Source: Epiperipatus broadwayi (taxonomy: Eukaryota; Onychophora; Udeonychophora; Euonychophora; Peripatidae). From it: 64,000 nt of DNA. The stretch covers positions 6,108,030 to 6,172,029 of the forward strand of contig JAQFVV010000055.1 in NCBI GenBank assembly GCA_028023455.1, read 5' to 3'. The position numbers were made by a program, and so were the translations under genes. Each line of letters begins with the position of its first letter. Positions within the stretch are counted from its first letter, which is position 1. The notes under the pieces are model-generated. The model worked only from the letters and a program-made list of their open reading frames with translations, ran no database searches and was not told the DNA's origin. Below are positions 22,901 through 36,544 of this stretch, piece after piece.

Positions 22901-24877
22901 CTAAATAAAATGTAGTGCACGGACTTTAAATATCACCTTTGTGCCAATCCATGATGATCATCAACTGAACAGACTGTTGTGCATGAATCTAGTTCAGAAA
23001 CAACAGCTCTATAACTCTTATTGTGAACAAGAGAGATATACAACATATAATTATTTATAACATATATAAATTCACTGGAATAACTTTAAATAATGAAATA
23101 TAAATTTATTAATAACATATCATATGCCATACATATCAAGTCTTCTGATTTTGATTAATACAATTAGCTATCACACTGTGATTTACAAATACCTCATAAT
23201 AGGTTTACATAAAACACATATGTATATCAGCACGCAGACTTGCAGTCAGTATATGAAAATATTTGAATTGTCATATAATAATAAAAAGTTATATTTTAAT
23301 GATATATAATGAGTTTTCACATATGTGTGTACGCATGGAAATGTGTGCACACATCGAAGTTTATATCATATATTTTAATTCGACAAAATAAACTTATTAA
23401 ATATTATATTTTCACATGTGAATTCCATTTAGAAAGAATATACACATGTGTGTATATATGAATCAGTTATTATTTATCTAATGGTAAACAAAAAAAAGAT
23501 TCCTTTTTTTTTTAATTTTTAAAAGAAAAGTAATATTAATTCTTTGATATCCTTCATAAAAGTTTCTTTTAAAAAAAAAGTAATTTCACATTTTCAACAG
23601 GTTACTCTTGATTAATTATAAACGTGTCTTAATTTAAAAAATTACTCCAGAAAGTTTTTTTTTTCTTCCCTTTATCTAAAAAGATTTTTGGAGTTTATTT
23701 CCAGCGAAATTATTTGCTTGTTTTACTTTTAGTTGACAAAAGTCATTTACTTTTAAAATTTGTTAATTAGAAATTTTAAATCTCATTTCAAAAAAATATT
23801 TAAAATACTATCAATCTCAATATATATAACACTACTTAACAACAGTACTTTATATATATAATGCAATCCCCCTATCTGTGCCCCTCTGTATATAGATAAA
23901 ACAGTATACATGTAACTAATTGTTCAGCAAACTGATGGACTCTGGGTAAAGTTACTCCATTCTAAATAGTAGACAGGCTTATTGTCATCATTGGGAAACG
24001 TAGAATCTGGTTCAGCTCCATTTAGTCTAGAATTTGGGACTTCAGGCATACTATCTGTACACAATATATAGGCTATGGAGAACAGAGAAAGCAGACCCTT
24101 TACTTGCATGTGAATCCAAACTCTACCATAATGAACTAGTAGCAATAACTGAATTTGCATTCTCTTGCCTTCAATTATACCTTCATGGTAACTCTATCAA
24201 AATCTGTAAAACTCATAAAAACTCTTAAGAACTCCTCTAATCTTTTTTCTCAAACTTTTTATAATCAGGGTGGAAAAAAATACAGTAATTAAAAATTAGT
24301 TTTCTTTATCTTGATTGAAAAAAGTTAATGACTCTTTTCAATCTACCTTAATCTTTTGAAAAACAACTTTGTAGGATTTTATCAAAATGTTATACAAGCT
24401 TTAATTTAAAAAATTTGCTAAACAAAATAGATAGTGGAATTTTATAATTATCAATTATATAGATTTTAACATAAAAACATGCTTGTTTTAATTTCAAAAT
24501 TGGAATTAATAAAATATTATTTAGACCTTTTTAAATGTTTAATTTATAATAATAAAAAAATTTAAATGCAAAATTATTTAATCCTTAACTGTTATTTCAC
24601 TGTAATATAGAAAATATCTACAAAATTTTTTGTCTATTTCTACTCTTCCTTTCAACTTTATATATGTATATATGTGCACACATACTACTATGTTGTTGTA
24701 TGCCATGAGACACATAACCATCTCAATATATAATTTCATATAATTGAATTTGTATTTTGTTTATGAATCCATCAATGCAATGCATATACAATTTTAAATA
24801 TATTGAAACAATTTAAAACTTTTTTCATTTATTTACTCAATGTTTTTATAAATCAATAAAATAATTTGTATATCAGG
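22901..24877. other. AT-rich DNA, no gene recognised
   Basis: Short frames only, with several T and A runs (23505-23580, 23655-23668) and 'tatata' tracts near 23820 and 23857. No repeat family or exon assigned. Confidence 0.6.
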
Positions 24878-25135
24878 CAAAACTCACTATATATATTGCC
24901 ACACACAGCAAGCTAGAGTAATCAATGGATGCCAGAAGGCTTGTGCATAAAATCCCCATCTAGTGCCTACTCACTCAATATCCCCAGACTAGTTTCTGGC
25001 TTATAGCCTTCATCACTGAAGAGTCTTGGATCTGAGAGCACTGCAATATATATAGTGAGTTTTGCCTGTTTTAACATACTCAAGCATATGAGGAAGTGGT
25101 CATGTGATGTTTATTGGCTTAATTTGTATATCCTT
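24878..25135. repeat. Family A foldback copy
   Basis: Bounded by inverted 'ggcaaaactcactatata' (24878) and 'tatatagtgagttttgcc' (about 25050-25068). The outer terminal block extends to 'gtggtcatgtgatgt' at 25135. Inside lie 'agtaatcaatggatgccag' and a hammerhead-like core on the minus strand (25018-24981): stem II GGCU-AUA-AGCC is a perfect 4-bp stem, GAAAC, UA, GUC and the UGGGGA flank are intact, but the first core base is G instead of C (GUGAUGA). Confidence 0.8.
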
Positions 25136-25388
25136 TACACACAAAAATAATATATATATTTTTTAAAAATATCAAGGAAATATTCAGAAAATTATTTTAA
25201 AAAAGAAGCAAAAATATAGGTATTTTAACATCTTTTTTCATTCTAAAAGTGCACCATGGCAAGTTTTCTGGATAGGCTTTTAGCTTTACAATTCTTTTTA
25301 TGATGCGGATTTAAGATTAAAGCATAAAGAAATTGAAATAAATTCATTTTGGATTGATATAAAAGATATCTTCACATTGCAAAAACAG

Positions 25389-25860
25389 CTTTAGATCAGA
25401 GGTTTCCACATTTTTATCATCTCTGGGCTAAACTGGAAAAAAAAGAATTATCTTGGGCCACACATTCAATACACAAACATTACCCAAAAGTGATAAGCAA
25501 AGTAAATCATCCATGCATAATTTTCTGATATTCACCTCCATAGTTAAGCAAAAGAAATCACCGCATAATAATCCTAATTGCGCAGCAGCTTGTTCAGAAA
25601 AACTTTTAAAATCCTCAAGGAGATCCCAAATTTGAGATTACTAATATAGAAAATGTAAATATCTCTAATAAAACACATTGATATTTTTTTTTTTTTTTAT
25701 TGTATAAGAGGGCAACATAAAACCAGTGGGATACGTGATGCTGTATTTGACAGTGTACATACGATTATTTTATTCACATGGTAACATGTAATTGTAAGTT
25801 TACAATTTTGTATTGGGCTGCATGCGACCTGCAGGCAGGATACATATCCCTGCCTTAGAC
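25389..25860. mobile_element. hAT-type MITE, second family
   Basis: The element is about 25397-25852. The left end is CAGAGGTTTCCACATTTTT, followed by a 'tgggcta..' region and 'cttgggccaca'. The right end read inward is CAGGGATATGTATCC followed by 'gcagcccaata'. These resemble hAT termini (CAGNGGT.. and GGGCCRCA motifs). Flanking 8-mers ctttagat (25389-25396) and ccttagac (25853-25860) match at 6 of 8, both differences being transitions. Non-autonomous; no transposase motif seen. Confidence 0.65.
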
Positions 25861-27798
25861 AAATTGTTGAAATTTTCTATTGTTAATTTACGTGAAATAA
25901 GTTTTTCTCTATTAAAATATTAAATTAATGAAAAATAGAGACTAAAATCCATATAAAATTGAGAGTATAAACTTTTTAGTATTTCAGCTAATATTTAAAA
26001 ATATGCAAGTCACATGACTATGAAGTGTCACATTAAACATATTATTTACATGCAATTTTATTACATTAATATTAATCAATTTTGTTATTGAATACACATA
26101 AATAATTAAAATTATAAATTATTTAATACCATTATAATCATTTTATTAAAATAACTATATACAATTTAAATTAAACAATAAAACTATAAATTATTTATAA
26201 ATGAGTTATGCATGTACAAAGTATGTAAAGAAGTAGCCACATGCAAAAAAAAAAAATGTATCGGGGGGGGGGGGGCACTATAAAAAAAAAGCTTTAGTTC
26301 TTGAATTCACCATTTTATTAATGTTTTAAACTGCATGTATATTCATCCAATAACAATCCAGTGCTCTCTACTAGACAATAAATATTCCTGGTTAACTTGA
26401 GTTGGTCAGACGATTGTTGCCCGGTTGATTGTAAAAATAAAAAATATGATTGAAATACAATTCACCTGATTGGGTTAGGATGTCGGAATTCTAGGAACAT
26501 TGAATCCATAATTATCTTTATCTTATTAGCTTTTAGTAGCAAAAAAAAAAACTTTTAAATTAAATAAACATATCCATAAGTAACAATCAGCACACCATTG
26601 AGCATATGGAACAAATAGAAGTCAATTACAAAAAAAATTCAGAATATTCTCAATTATGCAGAATTTAATAATATCAAACAAAGTACTTCACGACTCCTCT
26701 TGCATATATTTATTAATTTGTACAAAGTTATGTACATACTCTCAATATGAATATTTTTATAATCATAGCTAACAGAGCATTTAAATATAGATGTTAATTT
26801 CAGAAACCAATTTTGAAGATTTCAATTACAAGATGAGCTGATGGGTTAGCAAAATGATAACATAATAGACTCAAGAAGGACCATGGATCAGATAAACCTA
26901 TCACTTGTGATGTCTTAATATCATATGATTTTCTTAAGCAATTACCCATTCGATTATTGTTTCACCTAATTACAGGAAGTATAATTATTACTAAGAGTGC
27001 AAAGCATCTGCCCAATATATCCCCCTAAAATTTATCTACAGTAGGAATAAAATATTTATCTTCAAAGATTAATTAGTATTAATATCAATTAATATTAATA
27101 TTAATTGGTATTAATGCAGCCTTTAATATATTTCTTATCTGTGAGTGAGTTAATAGTGATTTACAAATTACACTTGTTTAACAGTATTTCTTATGCAAAT
27201 TAATCACTCAAATTTATGTTATTCATTAGACTATTTTCTCAAACAATATTTGACTAAATTATTTTATTCACTGGCAAAACATATTTGTAGTATCATAATT
27301 TCCAATAGACCCCTGTTTAAATTTAGTAATTTAAATATTTTAAGAGTAAAGTTAATTTTATCAAAGTTAGTGATTGGATTGCAATGTTTTGCTGTTGAAA
27401 TTAATAATATAAAATGTATCCATTGTCAATGCATGCATCATCATCATCATTATTTATATATTAAGTATTATAATTAATGCAGTGATAAAATATCAAACTT
27501 TAGAGCAAACCATCCTGGGATTGATTCCAATTCTGACCCTTTGCCATTCAAATTCCTTATGTACTCCTAAGCCATAAAGCCAACAGGCACCAATAAAATG
27601 ATAACATGCCCGATCAAAAGATTTTAATTTAGCTGAAAGAATGTAAAAATCAAAAAATAGTGTACAATAAATCTCTAACAAATTCATTTTATCTCTGTTT
27701 TTTTTTTGCAGGGCTTTTTTATTAAATTAAGTGAATTTTGACTGTTCGGTAGTCATCTTCAGAATGAAAAAAGAAGAGAATGAAAGAATTCTGCACAT
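25861..27798. other. AT-rich DNA, no gene recognised
   Basis: Contains a run of about 12-13 G at 26263-26275, 'taatattaatattaat' palindromic runs at 27070-27115, and a (CAT)n tract at 27434-27450. No exon or transposon could be supported. Confidence 0.6.
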
Positions 27799-27915
27799 CT
27801 TGGAAAACAGCATCACATCCAATGCTATCCTATCCATATTCCCAGACTAATATCCATTGATTACTCAAGCTTACTACAAACCAATCTGGAGTAGAATGAA
27901 CTGCTCCTAATTACA
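27799..27915. repeat. Family A fragment
   Basis: Short matches to family A: 'caatgctatcctatccata', 'cccagacta' and 'tccattgattactcaagctt'. The hammerhead region is mostly deleted. Confidence 0.5.
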
Positions 27916-28789
27916 AAAGACTGTACATATCAGTCTATTGAAGATGAAAGTAAGATATCGGTAACCTTTATATTTGGGCAAAAGATATCGGCAAAATGAT
28001 TAACCACAGAAGAGAGTAGTATATTATAAAAAGAAGATTAAGTATTGAATAATGAAAGATCTGTGTTTGTTTATTGACATAGAGTTTTGGGCAAATATTG
28101 TAGGTAATAAGTTTGGGAAGAAAATTAACGTAAGCGAAAATACTATGAAGACGATTGAATTGCAGAAGGTAGATATAAGTTCAATGTAATCGTCCGGAAA
28201 GATAATGATTTTACCTGCTCTGAAAACTAATTAAAACAAATAATTGAATAGTTTTAAGGCTCGGGAGTTCAAAAGAAATTTGAGTGCCGGAAATGAGTGC
28301 CAGAGTTGGAATCAATTGGAGGACCTTATTCACTACAGAGCCTGATACTCTATTGCTGCACTGAACTACATAGAACTGGAAGACTAATTAATTTATAGTA
28401 AACAAAAAAATTATAATCAGAATAGTAATGGCGAAAGAAGAATTGAAATTATCTTATTTAATAGATTGGGATCAGAATTAAGAGAATGCCATTAAATAAG
28501 ACTTTGGAATGAGGTGAAATTTGGATGTCTAAAAGTAATCAGAATTTTGAGGTTTGGATTTGAAGGCAATGCAGGCAATAGTTAAGTCAGTGAACATCAA
28601 ATATTAGAAATAGTAAATGAAAAAAGTATTTGGTCGAATAAATTTAGATACATAATATATACTGAAGATCATAAAAAAGACTACAGATAAATAAGTGACA
28701 TGATATAGTAGATTCCTTCAGACTTAAAAAAAAAAAAACATGATCTCAGCTTATATAATGATTTTCTAGAGCGAACTTATTTTTTCTAC
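27916..28789. other. Unassigned DNA
   Basis: A purine-rich stretch (27990-28690) with somewhat longer unique sequence but only short frames. No assignment. Confidence 0.5.
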
Positions 28790-29100
28790 GACAGTGCTGA
28801 CACTTAGTGTGAGCTTGAGTAATGAATAGACACTAGGTGATAATGCTTATTAAATCTCTATCCAGTGCTGTCCTATCCATAACTCCAGACTATTTTCTAG
28901 ATTAAAAACAGTAAGGAATTTTGTATTTGGAATCAAATGTATTAAATCCAGATCCAAAATTCCCGATGAAAGCCATAAGCTAGAAACTGGCTTAGGGATA
29001 TTAGAATAGCATTAAATTAAATAGTGATTTTAATAGAAACCAACTACCCTTTATTAATTACTCCAGCTAAAAATAAATGACAACATTGGAATAGATAAAT
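28790..29100. repeat. Family A copy, degenerate
   Basis: The left terminal block is 'cacttagtgtgagcttgagt' (28800). The right arm contains 'cccgatgaaagccataagc', GAAAC and 'ttagggatatta' at 28965-29010, a decayed hammerhead region with the core shortened to CGAUGA. The tail signature is 'ttattaattactccagct'. Confidence 0.65.
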
Positions 29101-30102
29101 TAAGAGCATTAAATTAAAAACTTCTGCACATAGGTTGTACACATAAAAATTCTGTTAGCCAAAATAAACATTCTTTCCCCTCTCTGAAATCTTTTTATTC
29201 TACAGTTAGTTCATCTATTTCTCCTTACAATTTATTATTATCAAAACATTCTTTCACCTATTATACATTCCCATTTAATACAGCTTGTTTCGTAATTCCA
29301 ATATTCCTTCATTATAATTCTTGTTCTTATCATAAAAGCCTAAACAAAAAGTTGAAAAAATTATTTTCACTTCTCTTATATTTATCTTCTTTTTATTCTG
29401 TTTGGCATTCATTCCAAAAATAAAGATTTTACACTCCCTCTTTTACATTTCTGCATATCTCCAATTTTATCCATTTCTTTTCCTTAATGTTCAAAACTCC
29501 TGCCACATGTTCATATTTATTTTCCACACTTCCACTTCTTTTCCCATATCTCACAATTATAAATCTGTAATATATATTATATGTACATGTATTCTATTTT
29601 TTACATAAATTAAATAGAAATAAACTTTCCATTTGCTAAATTTGCACCTCATAATACTAATTTTCATTTAATAAGCATTCTTTCATATAAGACTGTGGGC
29701 ACGCACTACTCGGCAAAATTCACCAATGCTATTAAGAGTCAGTCTGTTTACATCATTCATACATATTTCTAGCAATTTTTCAAACTATTTAAAGTTATTA
29801 AATATTGTTTAATATTTTTGTGTTAACTAAATAACATCTACATCTAGTGCTTATGATAAAAAAAAAAACTCAGGCTGGTAATAGATTGCTTAACGGCCAT
29901 CTGCAAAATGGCAATTACACACTCAAAAGAATCATTTAAAAAATATATTATCGTTAACATAAATAGAATTTTAGAATATGAAATTTTATTTGAAACAAAA
30001 ATTTTACTTTTCTTGATTTCACATATAAAAAATTGATATTTAATTAATTGATACATCATTTGCGGTTAATGCTAAATTCGTAAGCCTCTTTTTGAAATCA
30101 AC
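29101..30102. other. AT-rich DNA, no gene recognised
   Basis: Pyrimidine-rich on the + strand between 29170 and 29540. The frame 29402-29608 is low-complexity. Nothing else supported. Confidence 0.55.
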
Positions 30103-31110
30103 TTTCAATCATTAACTATCCACTGCATGATGAAGATCTCTCCCAAGTTCAACCCAATTTCGGCAATCTTTAGCCTCTCTTCTTACACCAGCAAACTTCT
30201 TTATTTCATCCATCCCATCTTGTGCACAAGTGACCTTTTACTAGTTTTTTTTATAATTTCTTGGAATCTAATTTAAGAGTTCAACTGTCCATCTATTATC
30301 ATCTTTTCAAGCAATACGTCCAGCTCAGACTCACTTCAGTCTCTTAATTATTTCAATGATGATAATTATACTTGGTTGTTTTCTCATCCATGCATTTGTT
30401 TTTGATCTCTTTGTTATTCTAAAATACATCTTTCTATATTGTGTGGCGTAGCCTGAAGTCTCTGAATTGCTTTTCTGTTAAATGTCCAAATCTCAGAATC
30501 ATAAATAATGGTAAAATACATCTGTTAAGAATCTTGTTTTTGAAAAACATAGGCATATTTCTTTTTAATATTAAGTTTCTTATACCAAAAGACTACAAGA
30601 AGGTTATCAAGTTTAATTTTATGATTAAATTTTATTCATTATGTTTCCATCTGTATTAATGATCTAATCAAGATATTTGTAGTTATTAGCTTCTTTTAAT
30701 ACATGATTATGAACCATTTTCTTCTGAGAAATCCATTGAACATTACTTTAGCCCTTTTAACAGTTATTTTTTGTTCTACTTTCATATTAACATTGGATGA
30801 CTTTTGCATTTGCAAAAACAATCTTATCTGCAAAATCTAGATGACTTTAATAATCGTCATTCATTTTTATTCCCTTAGCTGTGTCCATTTTAATCCACAA
30901 AATATTTTTCTTGTAAAACAGTTGTGAAAATTTTTGGAGATAATGGAACTATCCTGTTATATACCATTCTCAATGCTCATCTTCTTAGTGTCACTATATA
31001 ATCTAATCACTGCTGGTTCAATACCTTTCAGAATACAAAATAATCTTCCCCGAGTCTACATCTTGATGACCCAATGCTTTCTCACTATAGAAATGCTTTT
31101 GAGTTAATCA
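30103..31110 (-). pseudogene. RTE-like LINE, minus strand, RT plus 3' part, degenerate
   Basis: The reverse complement carries the same blocks as 8495-9482 in order: RT region (about 31100-30750), 'KVMFNGF'-type motif (30745), the 'NTDGNIMNEI' block (30650), 'RRAIQRLQATP' region (30450), 'WAGRIA' and the terminal block near 30110-30190. Multiple stops and frameshifts are present. It is the most 5'-extended of three adjacent minus-strand copies. Confidence 0.75.
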
Positions 31111-31324
31111 AATTTAAATTAATATTAGTTATATGATTTAAATTCACAGACCAGACTCTCTTAGTTGATATTACCAATTATTTCCAAGACCGTAAACTGA
31201 TTCAAAGAAGTTCAATGTTCCTAAATGTACATAACCAAATTATAATGCACTATACAACATATAGACGTAATTAAGTACGCCTTATTATTTATTAAAAATA
31301 ATATATCAGAATACTCCTTGCTTG

Positions 31325-31962
31325 ATGTAAATCATCATCATCACTATCAGATGAAGGTCTCTCCAAGTTCAATCCATCTTCTTCGATCTCTAGCCTCTCT
31401 TCTCCAAATCACCACTGCACACTTTCTTATTTCATTCATCCATCTCACATGTGGTCTCTTTCTGGGTTTTTTACAATCTCTTGTCCATCTATTATCATTT
31501 CTTCTAGCAATATGTCCAGCCCAACTCCACTTCAGGTTTTAATTCTTTCATGATATCAGTAGCACCTGCATATTCTCTTACCCATATATAGCATTTTTGA
31601 TCTCTTCTTGTTACTCCAAACATGCATCTCTCCTTTCTTTGAGTGGTCTGAAGTCTCTGTATTGATCTTCTATTAAGTATCCAAGTCTAGATTCATAAGT
31701 AAGAACTGGTAAAACACATTTATTAAAAAACCTTCCTTTTCAAACACATAGGCATATTTCCTTGTAGTATTAAGTTATTTCTATCAAAAGCATTCCAAAC
31801 CACGTTTAACTTTATGATTAATTTCATCCATTATGTTTCCATCTGGTAATAATCTGACCAATATATTTGTAGTTCTTCTAACTCATCATAATCAATCTTT
31901 ATTTTCATCTTTTGAGAAAATCCATTGAACATTACTTTAGTCTTTTTAACATTTGCCTTACT
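31325..31962 (-). pseudogene. RTE-like LINE 3' part, minus strand
   Basis: Starts with a (CAT)n tract (the complement of the TGA tail) at 31331-31342, then the reverse-complement terminal block 'GETFI..', WRREARDRRR, HVRWMNEI, 'WAGHIARRNDN', and further upstream 'MPMCLK' and 'GNIMDEINHKVK'. It stops at about 31962 within the KVMFNGF region. Frame-broken. Confidence 0.8.
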
Positions 31963-32225
31963 TTAAACAACAAACCGAAGTGCCCAAACTTAATAAGTAA
32001 ATCTTACGCATTATTGACAGTTGTTGTAAACTATTATTGGCAGGTAATACATTATCAAGAATGATAAAGATGAGTTTCTAAAAATCTATTCCCATAAATG
32101 TTAAAACAATAGGAAGTTTGATAACTTTGTTGTGGAAATGGAAAACCTTAAGAAAAAAATATGGACAAAAAATGTACTTATCAAAAAAAAATTTTTTTTT
32201 TAATTATTTTTCATTTAATTCCTTT

Positions 32226-32648
32226 CATCATCATCATCAATCATTATCAATCCACTGCAGAATGAAGGACTCTCCAAGTTCAATCCATCTCCGATCTTTA
32301 GCTTCTCTTCTCCACATCACCCCTGCACACTTTCTCATCTTATCCATCCATCTTACATGTGGTCTCTTTCTGGGTCTTTTACAATCTCTTGGAATCCAGT
32401 TTAAGATTTCAATTGTCCATCTATTATTATCTCTTCTAGCAATATGTCCAGCCCAACTCCACTTCAATCATTTAATTTTTTCAATGAGGTCAGTAACACC
32501 TGTTTGTTCTCTTACCCATACATTGCGTTTTCGATCTCTTCTTGTTACTCCCAGCATGCATCTCTCCATACTTCTTTGAGTGGTCTGGAGTCTCTGTATT
32601 GCTCTTCTGTTAAGTGTCCAAGTCTCAGATCCATAAGTAAAAACTGGA
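32226..32648 (-). pseudogene. RTE-like LINE 3' fragment, minus strand
   Basis: The open frame 32467-32237 gives KWSWAGHIARRDNNRWTIEI, then NWIPRDCKRPRKRPHVRWMD, KMRKCAGVMWRREAKDRRWI and ELGESFILQWIDND. Upstream in other frames are RRDRKRNVWVREQTGVTDLI and 'LDTQQKSNTETPDHS'-type pieces. The 3' end faces left with a (CAT)n tract at 32228-32240. It is the best consensus source for the C-terminal domain. Confidence 0.85.
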
Positions 32649-35600
32649 TTTAATTACTTTATAGTAATATTAATCATCGTGTTAATAAAATATTTAAATT
32701 AATGAAACAAAAATATATATGTTACAACATTATTATCATAAAGCAATTTTTGAGCCATTTTGCATAAAAATAATATGTGGCAATGTGTATTTGTAAGCTA
32801 ATTGTATTTAAAAGATTAGTGTGGCCCAGTCCTAAGCTGTCATTAATATGAGATACTACATGGATGATAATAATATTCCTATTTGAACTTTATTTCACTT
32901 CCTGATTTCTGCCAATTATATGTCTTTCTTTCTTAAGAACACCATATTTTTGAAAATTCTCCCCAACTTAATCTTAATTTCGCATCTTATCCATTTATTC
33001 TATATCTAAAAAATGCTAGCATTTCTTTTTCCTTTAACTCGTTTCAGTCAAATGAGAAATAATAAATGCACTATCTATTTCCTATTATGTCTCCCTGAAT
33101 GAAATCAATCCAGAGTCTTTTCCCAAGAATTTAAATTATTCTGGACAAATTCCTGCTTATCCAATATTGTACAATATATGTAAACACTGTTTTCATTAGT
33201 GATCTACAATTACCTAACACACTTTCCTTCATATAGCAATATAATTTTCATTTTATTTCAGTCTTTGTAATATCATTATCTAAATATGATTTTCTCTTAA
33301 TGATAACTATTGTGTACATTCCCATTATTGCTAACATTTTAACTGTCAGAGCATTCATTCTTTTTGCCTTTCCCTTTTTTAACATCTACTATGTCTCTGT
33401 TGGTCTTAGTGATCTCCTTTTGAATTAACTTCTGTAATAATAATATATATTTATGCATCAATTCCTTATAACCCAATTTTTTTTTTTCAAACTTGAATAT
33501 TTTTTCCTCTATTTCATATGAATTTCTTCCCACATTCAAAAACATTAGTCCTTTTTACCTTCTTATTTTTCCCCTCATAATACATCTATATAATTTTTCA
33601 CAACTCTTTCTGTGCCATTTACTTTTTAACTCTATACAAAGTTCATATTTATTCTATTTTAGCTACCCCCCCCCCCTAAACAACTATTCCATCTAATCCT
33701 TATTTAAACATTCTCCGAAAGTTTATTATAAGATTCTATGTGCGCCCTTCTTCAGTAAGCACGGAGCTATATTAAAAAAGAAAAAAAAACCATAATTGTT
33801 ACAGTTTTAAATTTCTAGGTTACAGTTTTAAATTTCTAGGATTACGTTTTCACAGTAAAGACACTTTTTCACAATCAGTTATTTATTTCTTATATAACTC
33901 AATACCTAATACGGTAGACTAAATATCAATAAACCAATAACATTCCTTTTCACCTGATTGTATATATAATCGCAAAAATAAGATGGAGAAAAATATATAA
34001 TACTTATTTCTTATCTAATGAATAAAATTACAGATAAATTACTAGAAATGACTAATTAAAAATAAAACAATAAGTAATTTTAATTTCTATAAGTACCTCA
34101 TTATTTAATAATCGTAATCTATCCTTAAGATAAGCATTAATACGCTTCCGAAACGGGATGTAACTATTATACTGCATTATATACATCAAAATTTTTAAAA
34201 TGATCTAAGTATTGGCGAATTTGTAATTCTTTAATACATGGTATACAGAAATACACAACTATAAATTTTACTTGTGTATGAAAAATAATGCATTTTAGCA
34301 ATAGTTTTCAATTCATTGTAAGATAGCATCATGTCGAGTCGATTATTTTTAATTAGTAGCAAAAAATAATAATAATAATCCCGAGTATTACTTCATTTGT
34401 TCCAGTAATTTAATCAATTTGCCTTAACGTTTCAGAATTTTAAAACCCATTTTACTCTTTAATGGTATCAAAAAATCTTTTCAAAATTTAGCAATAAAAA
34501 GAAATATTAATTATTTAAACTAGACATCGAACGTGATGACGTCACCTAATATAGCTTTATTCATTTTAATATTTTTATATCATAAAAACTAGTTTGATTT
34601 TTTAAAAAAAGTTTAAGAACAAATATTGTCATACGATTTATTTACTTCATTGCACAATTTTATTTTCCAGCAGGTTTTTTTTTAACATAAATACTGTAAA
34701 AAATATTTTATTAACATCCAAAATTACTCACGTTTTCTCTAGTTGAAACTATCAGCTAAAAAGTAGATTAAAATGCATTTCGCAGAAAAAGTTAAACATT
34801 GTTGCAATATCGTTTTAATATATACACATTGCAGACGCCATATTTACTTTCCCATAATGCTCTCTGTAAATTCCGACGCGCAGACGTAGTGCTCTTTTGG
34901 ATACAGATTACTGAGTTATGTTCAGTACAGAGATGTTGAGTTTTACCTTCGGTAATCAAAATATTATACGAAAGTTTGCTAAAGCACGGATGTAATATTT
35001 CCTTAGCATGTTTTAGCATAACTTAAAAAATCGTAGTTATTTTTAGTCTTTAATTTTGAAAAAATAAAATTACTGTTTAAAAGTTATTTGTAAAAAAAAA
35101 AAAAACAGTTTACTTCATTAATTTTTATAATAAATCAACGTTTACACTTGATTGATTAAAGAGTCTATATTTTACACTATATTAAGTAAAATCTATATAG
35201 CTGTAAAAGTTGAATACAGATAAACAATAGAAAATGCATTGATGTTTTTTAATTGCGATGCCGGCGAATACGAGAATTTCATAATCAGCAATTACTCCGA
35301 ATCAAGGACTTGTTGGATTCCAAGTGCAACCTAATTTTGCGATCCCTTTATTCTAAATATTAGATAATATAATTAAATTATTTTATTACTTAATAAAAAA
35401 AAATACTGATCAATGAACCATTTACTTAAAAGTAAATCTATTTTCAATCTTTTGCAGTCGCATATATGATAATCACAACTACTTGCTGCTTATTATAGCG
35501 TTTAAAATAAAATGCAAAATATATTGTTTATTGATGAAAATAAAAAATAGGAAAAATTACATTGTATATCATAATTATTGTAGAAAATATATTAAAGATT

Positions 35601-36544
35601 AGTATTACAATTAACTATAAAAAAAATTGGAAGTTTTCTTTGTTTGGCGAATTTATCAATAATATATTCATAATCTAATAATTGAAATTATATTGTTTTT
35701 TTTTTACGAATTTCGTTAATAATTTTTAAAACGTTCAAAACTGGAATGTTCACTAGCGTTACAAATTAATAACTTGCACATGTCAACAGAGTTGGTAATA
35801 TATTTTCTCCTGTGAAATGCAATAATATGAAGAATTTCATATTTAATGGCAATATCTATGTTATTTTGTAGTCATTCTGTCCTGTATACATTAAATTCAA
35901 CAGTCGTTTTAAAATCAACAAATAATTGAAGTTCCTTTAGTATATTAATGTAAATGGTGATTCTTCCAAATATTTCAAAAATGTGTACATAACAAACATT
36001 ATGCACGTATATTACGGAGTTTTGTATTATAATCAAAACTCATTAGTTACGAGTTATTTCTTACGTTCATTTGCATTTATAAATGCAGTTAGTTCATGAT
36101 AAATTCGAAAAGTGATTTCAAAAATTATCTCTAATAATTAATACTGCATATATTTGTTATGAATTGCTGTTACTATTTATTTGTTTTAACAGCTTATCCC
36201 ATAATACCTTTATCGATAATTTCTTTGCCTTCAATTTACTCATTGTTTTTTTTTTATTGCTACATATTAATTTAAATTAGAGCAATTTTAAAAATATTCT
36301 GATAATTAGATTTTAATGCTGAAACTGCATTTGCTTTTATTCGCCATTTATTGTCAGTTACTTTTTTTATATGTTAAGATTGAACATATGGCCTATTGTT
36401 TATGCATATATTCTACTGCTTAAACAAAAATTTAAAATAAAAAAAACACTTCATTAACAAACTAATCAGGGATTTAATGTTAAAAAATTGCCCCCATAAA
36501 TTATAAAGTACTGATTGGTTGGTAATAGCAGTTTATGATAATGT
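32649..36544. other. Repeat-poor AT-rich region
   Basis: None of the repeat families seen elsewhere occurs here over nearly 4 kb. Features are an exact 21-bp tandem duplication (33798-33818 and 33819-33839), a C run at 33666-33676, and the possible promoter pocket listed separately. No exon with protein similarity could be recognised. Confidence 0.55.
34520..35350. promoter_or_regulatory. Possible promoter/regulatory pocket: CRE and CpG cluster
   Basis: A perfect CRE palindrome TGACGTCA lies at 34537-34544. A CpG-containing pocket with 'ccgacgcgcagacgtagt' spans 34850-34900, next to 'ttcccataatgc' (ZNF143-like) and, on the minus strand, 'aatatggcgtc' (YY1-like). A second CpG cluster 'gatgccggcgaatacgag' lies at 35258-35275. 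Such clustering in an otherwise CpG-poor, repeat-free stretch suggests a transcription start or enhancer. No TSS is visible from sequence and no first exon is confirmed. Confidence 0.3.

Noticed and set aside
26840-26900. Possible tRNA-like 'gggttagcaaaatgat' region
   Set aside because: No B box at suitable spacing.
27193-27477. 94-codon AT-rich frame ending in a His-rich stretch
   Set aside because: The His run is a (CAT)n microsatellite and the rest is low-complexity; no domain.
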